From an uncultured Dokdonia sp. (lineage in GTDB: Bacteria > Bacteroidota > Bacteroidia > Flavobacteriales > Flavobacteriaceae), in the NCBI RefSeq assembly GCF_947492535.1, contig NZ_CANLNH010000001.1:310001-374000 (forward strand): a DNA stretch of 64,000 nucleotides, read 5' to 3'. The position numbers were made by a program, and so were the translations under genes. Shown here one piece after another: positions 48,931 to 58,333 of the stretch. The notes under the pieces were generated by a model. That model was not told where the DNA came from and did no database searches. It saw nothing but the letters and a program-made list of their open reading frames with translations. Position 1 is the stretch's first letter; every line of letters begins with the position of its first letter.

Positions 48931-50217
48931 ATGGCAGATAAAGCAACGCTAACCATAGGCGATCAATCATATGATTTTCCTATTATAACAGGCACAGAAA
49001 ACGAAAAAGCAATTGATATAAAAACGCTTAGAGGAGCAACTGGCGGTGTCACTACAATAGATCCGGGGTATAAAAATACAGGCTCTTGTGAAAGTGGCAT
49101 TACTTTTTTAGATGGAGAAAAAGGTATTTTGCGCTACAGAGGGTACTCTATAGAGTCTTTAGCAGAGAAAGCAGATTTCTTAGAAGTAGCTTATTTGTTA
49201 ATTTTTGGAGATCTTCCTTCAAAAGAACAATTAGATAAATTTCATACTGATATAAAAGCAGAATCTCATGTAGATGAGGATATGAAGAAAATCTTAGATG
49301 GTTTTCCTAAGTCTGCGCATCCTATGGGTGTGTTAAGTGCTTTAACATCGGCTCTTATAGCTTTTAATCCTACTTCTGTAAATGTAGATTCAGAAGAAGA
49401 GATGTATACTACCATTGTAAAGTTATTGGCAAAATTTCCAGTACTAGCATCATGGGCGTTGCGCAAAAAGAAAAGTCAACCATTAGATTATGGAGATAAT
49501 AGTTTAGGCTATGTTGCAAATCTTCATAAAATGATGTTCTCAAAGGCTAATGAAGAATATAAAGCCGATCAATCTGTTATAGATGCGCTTGATAAATTAT
49601 TGATATTACATGCAGATCATGAGCAAAACTGTTCTACTTCAACAGTACGTATCGTAGGCTCTGCTCATGCAGGGTTATTTGCATCTATATCTGCAGGTAT
49701 TTCAGCATTATGGGGTCCACTTCATGGAGGAGCTAACCAAGCAGTAATAGAAATGCTTGAGGCGATTAAAGAAGACGGAGGTGATACTAAAAAATATATG
49801 GCAAAGGCAAAAGATAAGCAGGATCCTTTCCGCTTAATGGGCTTTGGTCATAGAGTATATAAAAACTTTGATCCACGTGCAAAGATTATCAAAGTTGCAG
49901 CAGATGACGTTTTAAATATGTTAGGTATAGAAGACCCTGTATTAGATATTGCTAAAGGACTAGAAAAAGAAGCATTAGAAGATCAATATTTTGTAGATCG
50001 TAAATTATATCCTAATGTAGATTTTTATTCAGGAATTATATACAGAGCCTTAGGAATTCCAGTAGAGATGTTTACGGTGATGTTTGCTCTTGGGCGTTTG
50101 CCAGGATGGATTGCACAATGGAAAGAAATGCGCGAACGTAAAGAACCTATTGGACGTCCACGTCAAATATATACAGGCGAAAACTTTAGAGAGTTTACTC
50201 CTGTATCTGAAAGATAA
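48931..50217 (+). CDS. gltA: Citrate synthase
   Basis: The 428-residue citrate synthase condenses oxaloacetate and acetyl-CoA at the entry of the TCA cycle. The N-terminal beta region (ATLTIGDQSYDFPIITGTEN) marks the bacterial hexameric type. Catalytic histidines lie in ILHADHEQNCSTSTVR and GPLHGGANQAVIEML, with FGHRVYKNFDPRAKI following, and the substrate-binding end is GRPRQIYTGENFREF. It stands alone, with a terminator downstream. Confidence 0.98.
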   Translation: MADKATLTIGDQSYDFPIITGTENEKAIDIKTLRGATGGVTTIDPGYKNTGSCESGITFLDGEKGILRYRGYSIESLAEKADFLEVAYLLIFGDLPSKEQLDKFHTDIKAESHVDEDMKKILDGFPKSAHPMGVLSALTSALIAFNPTSVNVDSEEEMYTTIVKLLAKFPVLASWALRKKKSQPLDYGDNSLGYVANLHKMMFSKANEEYKADQSVIDALDKLLILHADHEQNCSTSTVRIVGSAHAGLFASISAGISALWGPLHGGANQAVIEMLEAIKEDGGDTKKYMAKAKDKQDPFRLMGFGHRVYKNFDPRAKIIKVAADDVLNMLGIEDPVLDIAKGLEKEALEDQYFVDRKLYPNVDFYSGIIYRALGIPVEMFTVMFALGRLPGWIAQWKEMRERKEPIGRPRQIYTGENFREFTPVSER

Positions 50218-50240
50218 AATGATAGTATATTGAATTTGAA

Positions 50241-50274
50241 AATAGCAAGCTAGTTTAGCTTGCTATTTTTTTTT
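50241..50274 (+). terminator. Terminator of gltA
   Basis: AATAGCAAGC / GCTTGCTATT stem with a 7-base loop and a long T-run, 23 bp after gltA. Confidence 0.95.
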
Positions 50275-50290
50275 GAACTGTTCTAATTTT

Positions 50291-50302
50291 GCTTTCGCGA
50301 AA
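50291..50302. repeat. Decayed palindrome copy
   Basis: GCTTTCGCGAAA keeps one full arm; the other arm ends AAAT. It lies between the gltA terminator and the amidinotransferase gene. Confidence 0.6.
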
Positions 50303-50428
50303 AATTACTTTAAGAGACTTCCTAGTTATTTTAGAATTAGATATAACCAACGATCACTCATTTAAATTATCTATAGGTGTTTGCTCTTATTTTTTGTGTT
50401 CAAACATGGAGATTAGTATCTTAGTCCT

Positions 50429-51343
50429 ATGCTTAAATTACACGTTAATGATGAGACTTCACGATTGCGTGCGGTTATCTTAGGAACTGCCGAGAGTTGC
50501 GGGCCTACCCCAAGAATTGAAGATGCTTATGATCCCAAAAGTGCACAACACATTAAGGCGGGAACATATCCAGTAGAAGAGGATATGGTAAAAGAAATGG
50601 AAGCTGTAGCTTCTGTTTTTGAAAAATATGATGTTCAAGTTTTTAGACCACAAGTACTAAAAGATTACAATCAAATTTTCTCTAGAGATATAGGTTTTGT
50701 CATTGATAATAAATTTATAAAAGCAAATATTCTTCCAGATAGAGAACGAGAAATAGAAGCTATACAATATGTTATAGATCAAATACCATCAACACATGTA
50801 TTTCGTTTGCCAGAAGATGCTCACGTAGAGGGAGGTGATGTTATGCCGTGGGGAGATTTTATTTTTGTTGGAACGTATACAGGAGACGATTATCCTGATT
50901 TTATTACAGCAAGAACTAATAAAGAAGCGGTACAGTACCTCGCTGAATTATTCCCTAAGAAAAAAGTGGTTTCTTTTGAGTTGAGAAAACACAATACAGA
51001 TCCAAAAGAGAATGCACTTCATTTAGATTGTTGTTTTCAGCCTGTAGGCAAGGATAAAGCAATTATTCATAAAAATGGTTTCCTTAAAGAAGAGGAGTAT
51101 GAATGGTTGGTGAATTTATTTGGAAAAGAAAACGTTTTTGAAATCTCTAAGGATGAAATGTACAATATGAATAGTAATGTTTTTAGTATTGCTCCTAATG
51201 TTGTGATTTCAGAAAAGAATTTTACGAGATTAAATACGTGGTTAAGATCTCATGATATTACGGTAGAAGAAGTACCATATGCAGAGATCGCAAAACAAGA
51301 AGGCTTGCTGCGATGTAGTACATTACCCTTAGTGAGAGATTAA
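50429..51343 (+). CDS. Amidinotransferase / dimethylarginine dimethylaminohydrolase-type enzyme
   Basis: The 304-residue protein has the guanidino-group-modifying fold: FSRDIGFVIDNKFIKANI, the E-x-G-D motif in EDAHVEGGDVMPWG, the catalytic histidine in ALHLDCCFQPVG, and a C-terminal nucleophilic cysteine in LLRCSTLPLVRD (about C296). This set fits DDAH or arginine-deiminase-like hydrolases and amidinotransferases, which act on arginine derivatives. The exact substrate cannot be told from sequence alone. It shares its last four bases with the convergent lipoprotein gene. Confidence 0.82.
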   Translation: MLKLHVNDETSRLRAVILGTAESCGPTPRIEDAYDPKSAQHIKAGTYPVEEDMVKEMEAVASVFEKYDVQVFRPQVLKDYNQIFSRDIGFVIDNKFIKANILPDREREIEAIQYVIDQIPSTHVFRLPEDAHVEGGDVMPWGDFIFVGTYTGDDYPDFITARTNKEAVQYLAELFPKKKVVSFELRKHNTDPKENALHLDCCFQPVGKDKAIIHKNGFLKEEEYEWLVNLFGKENVFEISKDEMYNMNSNVFSIAPNVVISEKNFTRLNTWLRSHDITVEEVPYAEIAKQEGLLRCSTLPLVRD

Positions 51344-52065
51344 GGCATTACAAAAGATACTGAAGTTGATGTATTTGGGTTTAAGTTTGGAAATATAAAA
51401 GCTCCATTGTTTGGATCGTTATATTCATTACTTATCAGTGACTCTCCGTATGCTTTTATGTATATAGTTGCTCCAGAAATAAACCCTAATTCTTCAAACT
51501 CTTCAAAGGTGTATTGCCTTATAAATGGAGTAAATTCAGCTTGTAATACAGGAGTGAAATATTCAAAAATTTGATTGCTGGCTTCACTACCTATGTTAAA
51601 AAAAAGACGCACATAACGTATGTTTGTAGTATGAGCAAGTGGAGAAGTTGTTACTAATAATGTAATACCAGTCTCTGTTTCGAAGAGTTGTAGCTGACTA
51701 ATTTCTGTAGTAGATTTTTTACCTAATATTTCAAATGCTTCTATCGTAGTCTCTTCATTTTGATGTATAATATCAGCTCTCTTAAATGTTCCAAAACCTT
51801 CTTTTTCAAATCGTAAGTCATAACGACCGTGAGGTAGATCATTAAACCTATAATTGCCAATAGTATCTGTGAGAACAGAAATAACGGGATCAGACCCTTC
51901 TATACTTACGCTCATATTTTCATCTGGAGCATAGCCACCTCTAGATTCAAATAGTTTAACCGTACCTGTTATTACCCCAGTCTCAATGACTTCTATTTCC
52001 TCTTCCTTATTATTACTACAGGATACTAATAAAATAATAATAGCGTAGTGTATATATGCTTTCAT
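51340..52065 (-). CDS. Lipoprotein with carboxypeptidase-regulatory-like domain
   Basis: The 241-residue product has a lipobox ending at Cys16 (CSNNKEEEIEV). An Ig-like carboxypeptidase-regulatory domain follows (GTVKLFESRGGYAPDENMSV, TDTIGNYRFNDLPHGRYDLR, EKEGFGTF), then a beta-rich C-terminal half without motifs I know. Such domains are common in surface proteins of this phylum and have no catalytic role. It is convergent with the amidinotransferase gene and 80 bp upstream of the end of purT on the same strand. Confidence 0.75.
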   Translation of the reverse strand: MKAYIHYAIIILLVSCSNNKEEEIEVIETGVITGTVKLFESRGGYAPDENMSVSIEGSDPVISVLTDTIGNYRFNDLPHGRYDLRFEKEGFGTFKRADIIHQNEETTIEAFEILGKKSTTEISQLQLFETETGITLLVTTSPLAHTTNIRYVRLFFNIGSEASNQIFEYFTPVLQAEFTPFIRQYTFEEFEELGFISGATIYIKAYGESLISNEYNDPNNGAFIFPNLNPNTSTSVSFVMP

Positions 52066-52145
52066 AAACGTTGCATGTACTTAAAGATACAAAAAATGAT
52101 ATACCTTTTTAGTATGCGTGAATTATGTATATACTTCCTAATTTA

Positions 52146-53306
52146 TTATACTACTTGAACTTTAGCAGCTAATTCTTTTGCTCTTTCAGTAACTTTTATG
52201 ATATCACCATCTTTTGAATCATACGTAACGACAACACCCATACGTCTATAAGGTCTGGAAGTTGGTTTGCCAAATAATCTGAAATCAGACTTTTTTGCAT
52301 TGGCTATTGTTTCAATACCTTTAAAACTTGGATTGTCAGAATGGTCACTAGCAAGAATAACAGCGCTAGCACCGATACGTTCTTGTGTAATTTCAGCGAT
52401 AGGAAGTCCTAAAACAGCACGGAGGTGTAATTCAAATTCATTGAAGTTTTGCGTATTTCCTAAAGTAACCATTCCTGTATCGTGAGGTCTTGGCGAAAGC
52501 TCAGAAAAATAAACCCCATCATCTGCTATGAAAAATTCAACTCCCCAAATACCAGCACCTCCTAAAGCATCTGTTACTTTTTCTGCCATTTCTTGTGCTG
52601 TCTGTAGGTGTTCAGATAACATGATAGCTGGTTGCCAACTTTCTTGATAATCTCCTCTCTCTTGCCTATGTCCTATAGGTGGACAGAATAGTGTTGTACC
52701 TTCTCTTTGCGTAACTGTAAGTAATGTAATTTCATAATTAAAATTTACAAACCCTTCTACGATAACTTCAGCAACATCTCCACGAGATCCTTCTTGGGAG
52801 TAATCCCAAGCTTTTTGGATGTCATTTTCAGTTTTGATAGTAGATTGCCCTTTCCCACTTGAAGACATAAGTGGTTTTACTACGCAAGGCATTCCTATTT
52901 CTTTAACAGCTTCAGATAACTCTTTCGCGGAAGCGGCGTATTTATACTTAGCCGTTTTTAGTCCTAGTTCTTTAGCAGCAAGATCGCGTATAGATTTACG
53001 ATTCATGGTGTAATTTGCAGCTTTTGCACTAGGGATTACGGTATATCCTTGTTTTTCATATTCGTAAAAACGTTCTGTGCGTATAGCTTCAATTTCTGGT
53101 ACAATATAATCAGGTTGGTATTTTTCAACAAGGCTATCTAGAGCATCTCCATTTAGCATGTTAATTACTTCTGCCGTATGAGCGACTTGCATGGCAGGTG
53201 CATTTTCGTAACTATCTACTGCGATAACGGTTTGCCCCAAGCGTTGTGCTGCAATTACAAATTCTTTACCAAGTTCTCCAGAACCTAAAAGGAGGATTTT
53301 AGCCAT
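52146..53306 (-). CDS. purT: Formate-dependent GAR transformylase (PurT)
   Basis: The 386-residue ATP-grasp enzyme formylates glycinamide ribonucleotide with formate and ATP in purine synthesis. It starts [20 protein letters not shown] and has the ATP-grasp core [20 protein letters not shown], the metal region [28 protein letters not shown], and the C-terminal [18 protein letters not shown]. Length and motifs are typical. A decayed palindrome copy encodes part of [10 protein letters not shown]. Confidence 0.96.
   Translation of the reverse strand: MAKILLLGSGELGKEFVIAAQRLGQTVIAVDSYENAPAMQVAHTAEVINMLNGDALDSLVEKYQPDYIVPEIEAIRTERFYEYEKQGYTVIPSAKAANYTMNRKSIRDLAAKELGLKTAKYKYAASAKELSEAVKEIGMPCVVKPLMSSSGKGQSTIKTENDIQKAWDYSQEGSRGDVAEVIVEGFVNFNYEITLLTVTQREGTTLFCPPIGHRQERGDYQESWQPAIMLSEHLQTAQEMAEKVTDALGGAGIWGVEFFIADDGVYFSELSPRPHDTGMVTLGNTQNFNEFELHLRAVLGLPIAEITQERIGASAVILASDHSDNPSFKGIETIANAKKSDFRLFGKPTSRPYRRMGVVVTYDSKDGDIIKVTERAKELAAKVQVV
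52922..52935. repeat. Decayed palindrome copy in purT
   Basis: CTTTCGCGGAAGCG differs from the family at the centre and one arm, and is read as ASAKE on the minus strand. Confidence 0.45.
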
Positions 53307-53341
53307 ATTATTGTATATTTAACTAATTGATATTTAATCCT

Positions 53342-55108
53342 ATGAAATTAAAACTACTAGTACTATTCATTAGTTGTATCCAACTAGGATATAGTCAGAC
53401 CGCTAAAATACAATTTATCCACAATGCTCCTGATATTTCTATAGAAGAAGTTGATGTATATATAGATGGAAATCTAATAATAGATAATCTGAATTTTAAA
53501 ACAGGATCTGCTTTTTTAGATATCCCATTTAATGGAGATCAAACACAGATTGTAATTACAAGATCTACAGATGAAAACGATGTTTTAGTATCTCGTGAAC
53601 ATATGTTAATAGATCAAGAGAATTATTATGTGGTTATTGATGGTATTTATGATGCTGGGGGTTATGAAGATGCAGAACCTTTTGATATGTATATATATGA
53701 AGGGGCTCGACTTGAATCTATAAATCCAGAACCTTATTTTGATTTAGATGTAATGGTTCATAATGGAAGTCTAGGTTTTGATACGACATTAATAGTTGAA
53801 GGATGTCAGATTCTAGCAGCTCCAGTTGGGTTTGGTAGTCCAGTATCTTTTTCTGAATACTCAGGATACTCAACTTGGGCGAGTAATGAAGATATTGCTT
53901 GTGTTGCACGAACATCTTATTCTGTGCCAGACTTTTTTTATTTTCCATATAGCTTTCCTTTGGCTAGTGAGAATTTAGGATTGGAAAATCAAGCAATTAT
54001 TATGTTATTATCTGGGTTCAGAGATCCAGAGAGCAATAATGATGGAGAACCTTTTAATGCTTGGTACCTAACGCCAGAAGGAGGTGATTTTGTATTACTA
54101 AGTGAGCAAAGATCAGCAAACATCCAATTTGTGCATAATTCTCCAGATGCATCTGTGTCAGAAGTAATTGTTTATGTAGATGAAATGATCGTTGCTGATA
54201 ATCTAAGTTATAAAAATGGAACATCTTTTTTAAATGTCCCATTTGGACCAGATAATATTGTAAATATTTATATAGTAGATAGTAATACTGGAGATCTATT
54301 AATCAACACATTTGTTGACTTGATAGATCAAGAAAACTATTATATGGTCATCGATGGTATTTTTGATACTGATACATATACTGATGTAGAACCTTTTGGA
54401 TTACATACATATATAGGTGCGCAACTAGAAGCGTCAGCTCCAGAATCTGATTTGGATTTAGATATTTTAGTGCATCATGGCGCTATTGGGCTTGATCATA
54501 CGCTAGACGTTCAAGGAACACAAGTGCTAACCTCTCCATTAGAAATAGGAAGATTACTATCGTTTTCAGACTATTCAGAAGAGGTTGATGGATATCCGTA
54601 TTCTAGATGGGCGAGTCAATCAGATATTGCTATTGAAATTGGTGATTATGGTGGGAATATAGGAGGTGATTTACTTTCAGAGTTTAGTTTTAATTTTAAT
54701 TTTGGTCTTTATTCTGAAGATTTAGGATTAGAAAATCAAGCAATTCTTATGTTACTTTCTGGTTTTGAAGATCCAACGGTTAATAATGATGGGCAACCTT
54801 TTGATGTCTTTTATTTGACACCAGAAGGAGGAGCTTTTAAGTCTGCAACATTAGGTGTAGATGATCTTGTATTACAAGAGGTGTCTATATATCCAAACCC
54901 GACCAGAGATATACTTACAGTACAAGCTTATTCTACGCAAGCTATAGGCGTTTTATATGATGTGACAGGAAGGGTGATTCATGAAAATATAGTACTTCAA
55001 GATGAAACAGCAATCGATATGAGTATACTTACATCAGGTGTTTATTTTCTTAAGATAATAGACCAAAATAATAATGCGTCTACAGTGAGACGCATTATTA
55101 AAAAGTAA
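53342..55108 (+). CDS. DUF4397 tandem-repeat protein with T9SS sorting domain
   Basis: The 588-residue protein starts at ATG 53342, giving MKLKLLVLFISCIQLGYSQ as signal peptide; an upstream in-frame ATG at 53327 would add five residues before it. Two homologous halves follow, opening AKIQFIHNAPDISIEEVDVY and ANIQFVHNSPDASVSEVIVY, each with DQENYYMVIDGI-like and LENQAIIMLLSGF-like motifs. The C-terminus is a type A sorting domain (VSIYPNPTRDILTV ... GVYFLKI ... RRIIKK), which directs export by the type IX secretion system. The ligand is unknown. A palindrome copy follows the gene. Confidence 0.85.
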   Translation: MKLKLLVLFISCIQLGYSQTAKIQFIHNAPDISIEEVDVYIDGNLIIDNLNFKTGSAFLDIPFNGDQTQIVITRSTDENDVLVSREHMLIDQENYYVVIDGIYDAGGYEDAEPFDMYIYEGARLESINPEPYFDLDVMVHNGSLGFDTTLIVEGCQILAAPVGFGSPVSFSEYSGYSTWASNEDIACVARTSYSVPDFFYFPYSFPLASENLGLENQAIIMLLSGFRDPESNNDGEPFNAWYLTPEGGDFVLLSEQRSANIQFVHNSPDASVSEVIVYVDEMIVADNLSYKNGTSFLNVPFGPDNIVNIYIVDSNTGDLLINTFVDLIDQENYYMVIDGIFDTDTYTDVEPFGLHTYIGAQLEASAPESDLDLDILVHHGAIGLDHTLDVQGTQVLTSPLEIGRLLSFSDYSEEVDGYPYSRWASQSDIAIEIGDYGGNIGGDLLSEFSFNFNFGLYSEDLGLENQAILMLLSGFEDPTVNNDGQPFDVFYLTPEGGAFKSATLGVDDLVLQEVSIYPNPTRDILTVQAYSTQAIGVLYDVTGRVIHENIVLQDETAIDMSILTSGVYFLKIIDQNNNASTVRRIIKK

Positions 55109-55124
55109 TTAAGAATGTTGTATG

Positions 55125-55140
55125 CGCTTTCGCGAAAGCG
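55125..55140. repeat. Palindrome CGCTTTCGCGAAAGCG (copy 9)
   Basis: A full copy in the 37-bp gap between the convergent DUF4397 and DUF885 genes, where a shared terminator would be expected. No other hairpin is seen there. Confidence 0.94.
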
Positions 55141-55145
55141 TACTC

Positions 55146-56930
55146 TTATTTCTTACTAGCTATCCAAGTATTGATCTTTTTTTCTAGAAGCGCTAGCGGA
55201 ATACATCCTGTTTCTAATACTTCTTTGTGGAATTCTCTAATGTTAAATGCATCACCTAAAGCTTCTGTGGCTTTAGCTCTGAGTTCGCGTATTTTTAACT
55301 GACCAATTTTATAGGATAGTGCTTGCCCTGGATTTGCCATATAGCGTTCAATTTCTGAAGTGATTCCCGCTTCACTTTCTGCTTCATTATCTAAGCAATA
55401 TGTAATTGCTTTTTCTCTACTCCATCCTTTGGTATGAATTCCAGTATCTACAACAAGTCGTACAGCACGATGCATCTCGGCACCTAGCATCCCAAAAAGT
55501 TGATAAGGATCTGTGTAAAGACCTAGTTCTGTTCCTAATGACTCTGTATATAAGGCCCAGCCTTCACCATAGGCACTATACCATAATGTTTTTCTAAACT
55601 GAGGAAGCTCAGTACTCTCTTGTGTCAACGAAATTTGAAAATGATGACCCGGAATTGCTTCGTGTAAGAACAAAGACTCATCCGAATATACATTATACTT
55701 AGAAGCATCAGGAATAGGAGTGTAAAATATCCCCGGACGTGTGCCATCTAATGAACCAGGATTGTACTCTGCACTGGCAGATTTTTCTCTAAAAGCTTCT
55801 GTACGTCTAACCTCAAAAGGTGTTTTAGGTTGAAGGCTAAATAACTCGTCTACTTTAGGCTTCATCGTGGCGTGCATTTTATTAAAGTTTGCTATTACTT
55901 CTTCTGGAGTAGAAAAAGGCATTAACTCTTTGCTTGTACGTACATAGTCAAAAAAGGCTTTGAGATCTCCTTTAAAACCTACTTGCTCTTTAATTTTTTC
56001 CATCTCTGATCGAATGCGGGCTACTTCACTTAATCCTAAGTTATGAATCTCATCAGCACTCATTGTGGTGGTGGTAAAGTATTTTATTGCAAAATCATAA
56101 TAGTTAGACCCATTAGGAAGATCACTAAATCCAGAAGATTCACGCCCGGCCTCCATGTATTCATTTGCCATGAATTTTGCCATGTTTGCATATGCAGGAA
56201 CAACTTTATCTTGAATCATTGTAGTATACTCTGCTGTAATCGCTTTTTTATCTTCTTCAGAAATACCTTCAGGGAAATTTGTAATAGGTTTATAGAATAA
56301 ATGTGAAGTGACATCAGACGTTGCAAGAGATTCCATCTGTGGGATCACTTTCTTGATCAATGATTTTGGAAGTACATATCCTTCTTTCATTCCTTGGCGC
56401 ATGTTCTTTTCAGCACTGTCTAGCCAAACAAGATATTGATCTACTCTTTTTTGCCAGTTTCTATAATCTTCTACAGTTTTAAAAGGTTGTGCCCCTGCAC
56501 CACTAGCTAATTGACCAAACATTAAATTCGGCGACCACATTTGATCAATAGGCATTAAATCTTTTTTGTAACCTAATAATTCAAGATTGACATCACAATC
56601 CCATTCTAATACAGCTTTGCTTAAAAGTTCTGTAGGAGTTAAACCTTCATCAGGATACTTAGATAGTTGTGATTTATAAGAAGTGTAATATTCTTTTATT
56701 TTGGCTTTATACTCAGAAGATAATACGTCAGGAAATTGATCATTATACCTGTTGTCTCCAGTCATGGTAGCGCTTAAAGGGTTTAATTTAAGGCCTTCTT
56801 CATAATAAGTATCAAGAAAATCTCCAAAGGCTACTCTTGTTGTTTCTGTTGAAGTTTCTGATGTTGTTGTCTCATTTTTACAGCTAATAAATGATAAGAT
56901 CATACAGCTCGCAAGAACTAATTTTTTCAT
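55146..56930 (-). CDS. DUF885 family peptidase-like lipoprotein
   Basis: The 594-residue protein has a lipobox ending at Cys17 (CKNETTTSE). The DUF885 core shows SLFLHEAIPGHHFQISLTQE (zinc-site H-E...H), with the downstream glutamate expected in WYSAYGEGWALYTESLG. Further DUF885 marks are LDGTRPGIFYTPIPDAS and VDTGIHTKGWSREKAITYCL. The family is related to M32-like metallocarboxypeptidases, and some members cleave peptides. It is probably periplasmic and lipid-anchored. It stands alone, after the aminotransferase terminator. Confidence 0.87.
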   Translation of the reverse strand: MKKLVLASCMILSFISCKNETTTSETSTETTRVAFGDFLDTYYEEGLKLNPLSATMTGDNRYNDQFPDVLSSEYKAKIKEYYTSYKSQLSKYPDEGLTPTELLSKAVLEWDCDVNLELLGYKKDLMPIDQMWSPNLMFGQLASGAGAQPFKTVEDYRNWQKRVDQYLVWLDSAEKNMRQGMKEGYVLPKSLIKKVIPQMESLATSDVTSHLFYKPITNFPEGISEEDKKAITAEYTTMIQDKVVPAYANMAKFMANEYMEAGRESSGFSDLPNGSNYYDFAIKYFTTTTMSADEIHNLGLSEVARIRSEMEKIKEQVGFKGDLKAFFDYVRTSKELMPFSTPEEVIANFNKMHATMKPKVDELFSLQPKTPFEVRRTEAFREKSASAEYNPGSLDGTRPGIFYTPIPDASKYNVYSDESLFLHEAIPGHHFQISLTQESTELPQFRKTLWYSAYGEGWALYTESLGTELGLYTDPYQLFGMLGAEMHRAVRLVVDTGIHTKGWSREKAITYCLDNEAESEAGITSEIERYMANPGQALSYKIGQLKIRELRAKATEALGDAFNIREFHKEVLETGCIPLALLEKKINTWIASKK

Positions 56931-57026
56931 AATGTTTAGGGTATCAATTAAAACAACGAGTTAGATTGTTTTAGCGATTAAGTGTTTATTTAATTACTCA
57001 ATAAAGATATGCATATTAGCCAATAA

Positions 57027-57057
57027 AAAAGCCTCCTTTAGTACAAAGAAGGCTTTT
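57027..57057 (-). terminator. Terminator of the aminotransferase gene
   Basis: AAAAGCCTCCTTT and AAAGAAGGCTTTT form a 13-bp stem with one mismatch. Read on the minus strand the hairpin ends in six T. It lies about 48 bp after the gene. Confidence 0.87.
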
Positions 57058-57075
57058 AATATATGTGTTTCATTA

Positions 57076-57095
57076 TACGCTTTCGCGAAAGCGTA
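57076..57095. repeat. Palindrome TACGCTTTCGCGAAAGCGTA (copy 10)
   Basis: A perfect 20-bp palindrome 9 bp after the aminotransferase stop, just before its T-run terminator. It is identical to copy 1 in radC. Confidence 0.95.
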
Positions 57096-57104
57096 CTAAG
57101 ATAT

Positions 57105-58289
57105 TTAAGCAACAGCTTCCTTAATACGTTTAATAGCTTCTTTTATTTGGTCTGAACTTGCAGCATAGGAAATTCTAATAGAATTTGGATTACCAAATGC
57201 TTCTCCTGTTACGGTTGCAACATTTGCATGTTCTAATAGATACATCGCAAAATCGGATGCATTTTGGATAGTAACCCCATTGAATGTTTTTCCAAAAAAT
57301 GCAGTAACATCTGGGAAGACATAAAAAGCACCATCTGGTTCATTGCATGTAAAACCATCAATATCATTAAGAAGGTCTAGAATAAGTGAACGCCTATTCT
57401 TAAACTCATCAATCATGTATTGTACTTTACTTGGATCTGCTTCTAATGCGGTAATCACAGCGCGTTGAGCGATGCAATTGGCACCACTTGTAATTTGACC
57501 TTGCATTTTATTACAAGCTCTAGCTATTTTTGCAGGAGCTCCAATATATCCAATACGCCATCCCGTCATGGCAAAAGCTTTGGATACGCCATTTACAGTA
57601 ACTGTACGGTCATACATATCTGGAAATTGAGCCATGCTTGCATGTCCACCTACGTAGTTGATATGCTCATATATTTCATCGCTTACCACCGTTATTTGTG
57701 GATACTTTACAAGTACATCAGCAAGGGCGCGTAATTCTTCTTTACTATATACAGATCCAGAAGGGTTACAAGGAGAGCTATACCACAACATCTTTGTTTT
57801 TGGAGTGATTGCAGCTTCCAGTTGTTCTGGAGTCATTTTAAAATCAGTTTCAATAGATGTTTTAACTTCTACAGGAACACCTTCTGCTATCTTTACAATG
57901 TCACTATAACTTACCCAGTATGGACATGGTAAAATGACCTCATCGCCAGGATTTAATACAACAAGAGCAACATTTGCTAAAGACTGTTTTGCGCCTGTAG
58001 ATACTACTATTTGAGTTGGGTCATAGGTAAGGTGATTATCACGTTTAAACTTTGTGATAATGGCACTTTTAAGTTCTCCGTATCCGTCAACAGGGGTGTA
58101 TGAATTATAATTGTCATTAATTGCCTGTATCGCAGCGTCTTTGATAAAATCAGGAGTGTTAAAGTCAGGTTCTCCAAGACTTAATCCTATAATGTCTTTT
58201 CCTTCGCTGCGAAGTTCTCTTGCTTTGGCAGCCATGGCAAGCGTGGCAGATGTTGCCATGCTGATAACGCGATTAGAAAGTATGCTCAT
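57105..58289 (-). CDS. PLP-dependent aminotransferase (aspartate aminotransferase type)
   Basis: The 394-residue class I aminotransferase has IIGLSLGEPDFNTPDFIKDA, the PLP-contacting VVSTGAKQSLANVA, SPCNPSGSVYSKEELRAL, SDEIYEHINY and the Schiff-base lysine in VNGVSKAFAMTGWRIGYIGA, with RISYAAS near the C-terminus for the substrate carboxylate. This is the AspC/aminotransferase Ib group, which interconverts aspartate and oxaloacetate or related amino acids. Exact specificity is not decided by sequence. It lies 44 bp after the desaturase gene on the same strand, so the two may be cotranscribed. Confidence 0.92.
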   Translation of the reverse strand: MSILSNRVISMATSATLAMAAKARELRSEGKDIIGLSLGEPDFNTPDFIKDAAIQAINDNYNSYTPVDGYGELKSAIITKFKRDNHLTYDPTQIVVSTGAKQSLANVALVVLNPGDEVILPCPYWVSYSDIVKIAEGVPVEVKTSIETDFKMTPEQLEAAITPKTKMLWYSSPCNPSGSVYSKEELRALADVLVKYPQITVVSDEIYEHINYVGGHASMAQFPDMYDRTVTVNGVSKAFAMTGWRIGYIGAPAKIARACNKMQGQITSGANCIAQRAVITALEADPSKVQYMIDEFKNRRSLILDLLNDIDGFTCNEPDGAFYVFPDVTAFFGKTFNGVTIQNASDFAMYLLEHANVATVTGEAFGNPNSIRISYAASSDQIKEAIKRIKEAVA

Positions 58290-58333
58290 TCTATGAAAAT
58301 ATGATGGATTGGATACTAATTATAAACTTTTAG

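Noticed and set aside
50289-50483. A 64-codon open frame before the amidinotransferase gene
   Set aside because: It overlaps the real gene start in another frame, begins in a decayed palindrome and shows no coding character.
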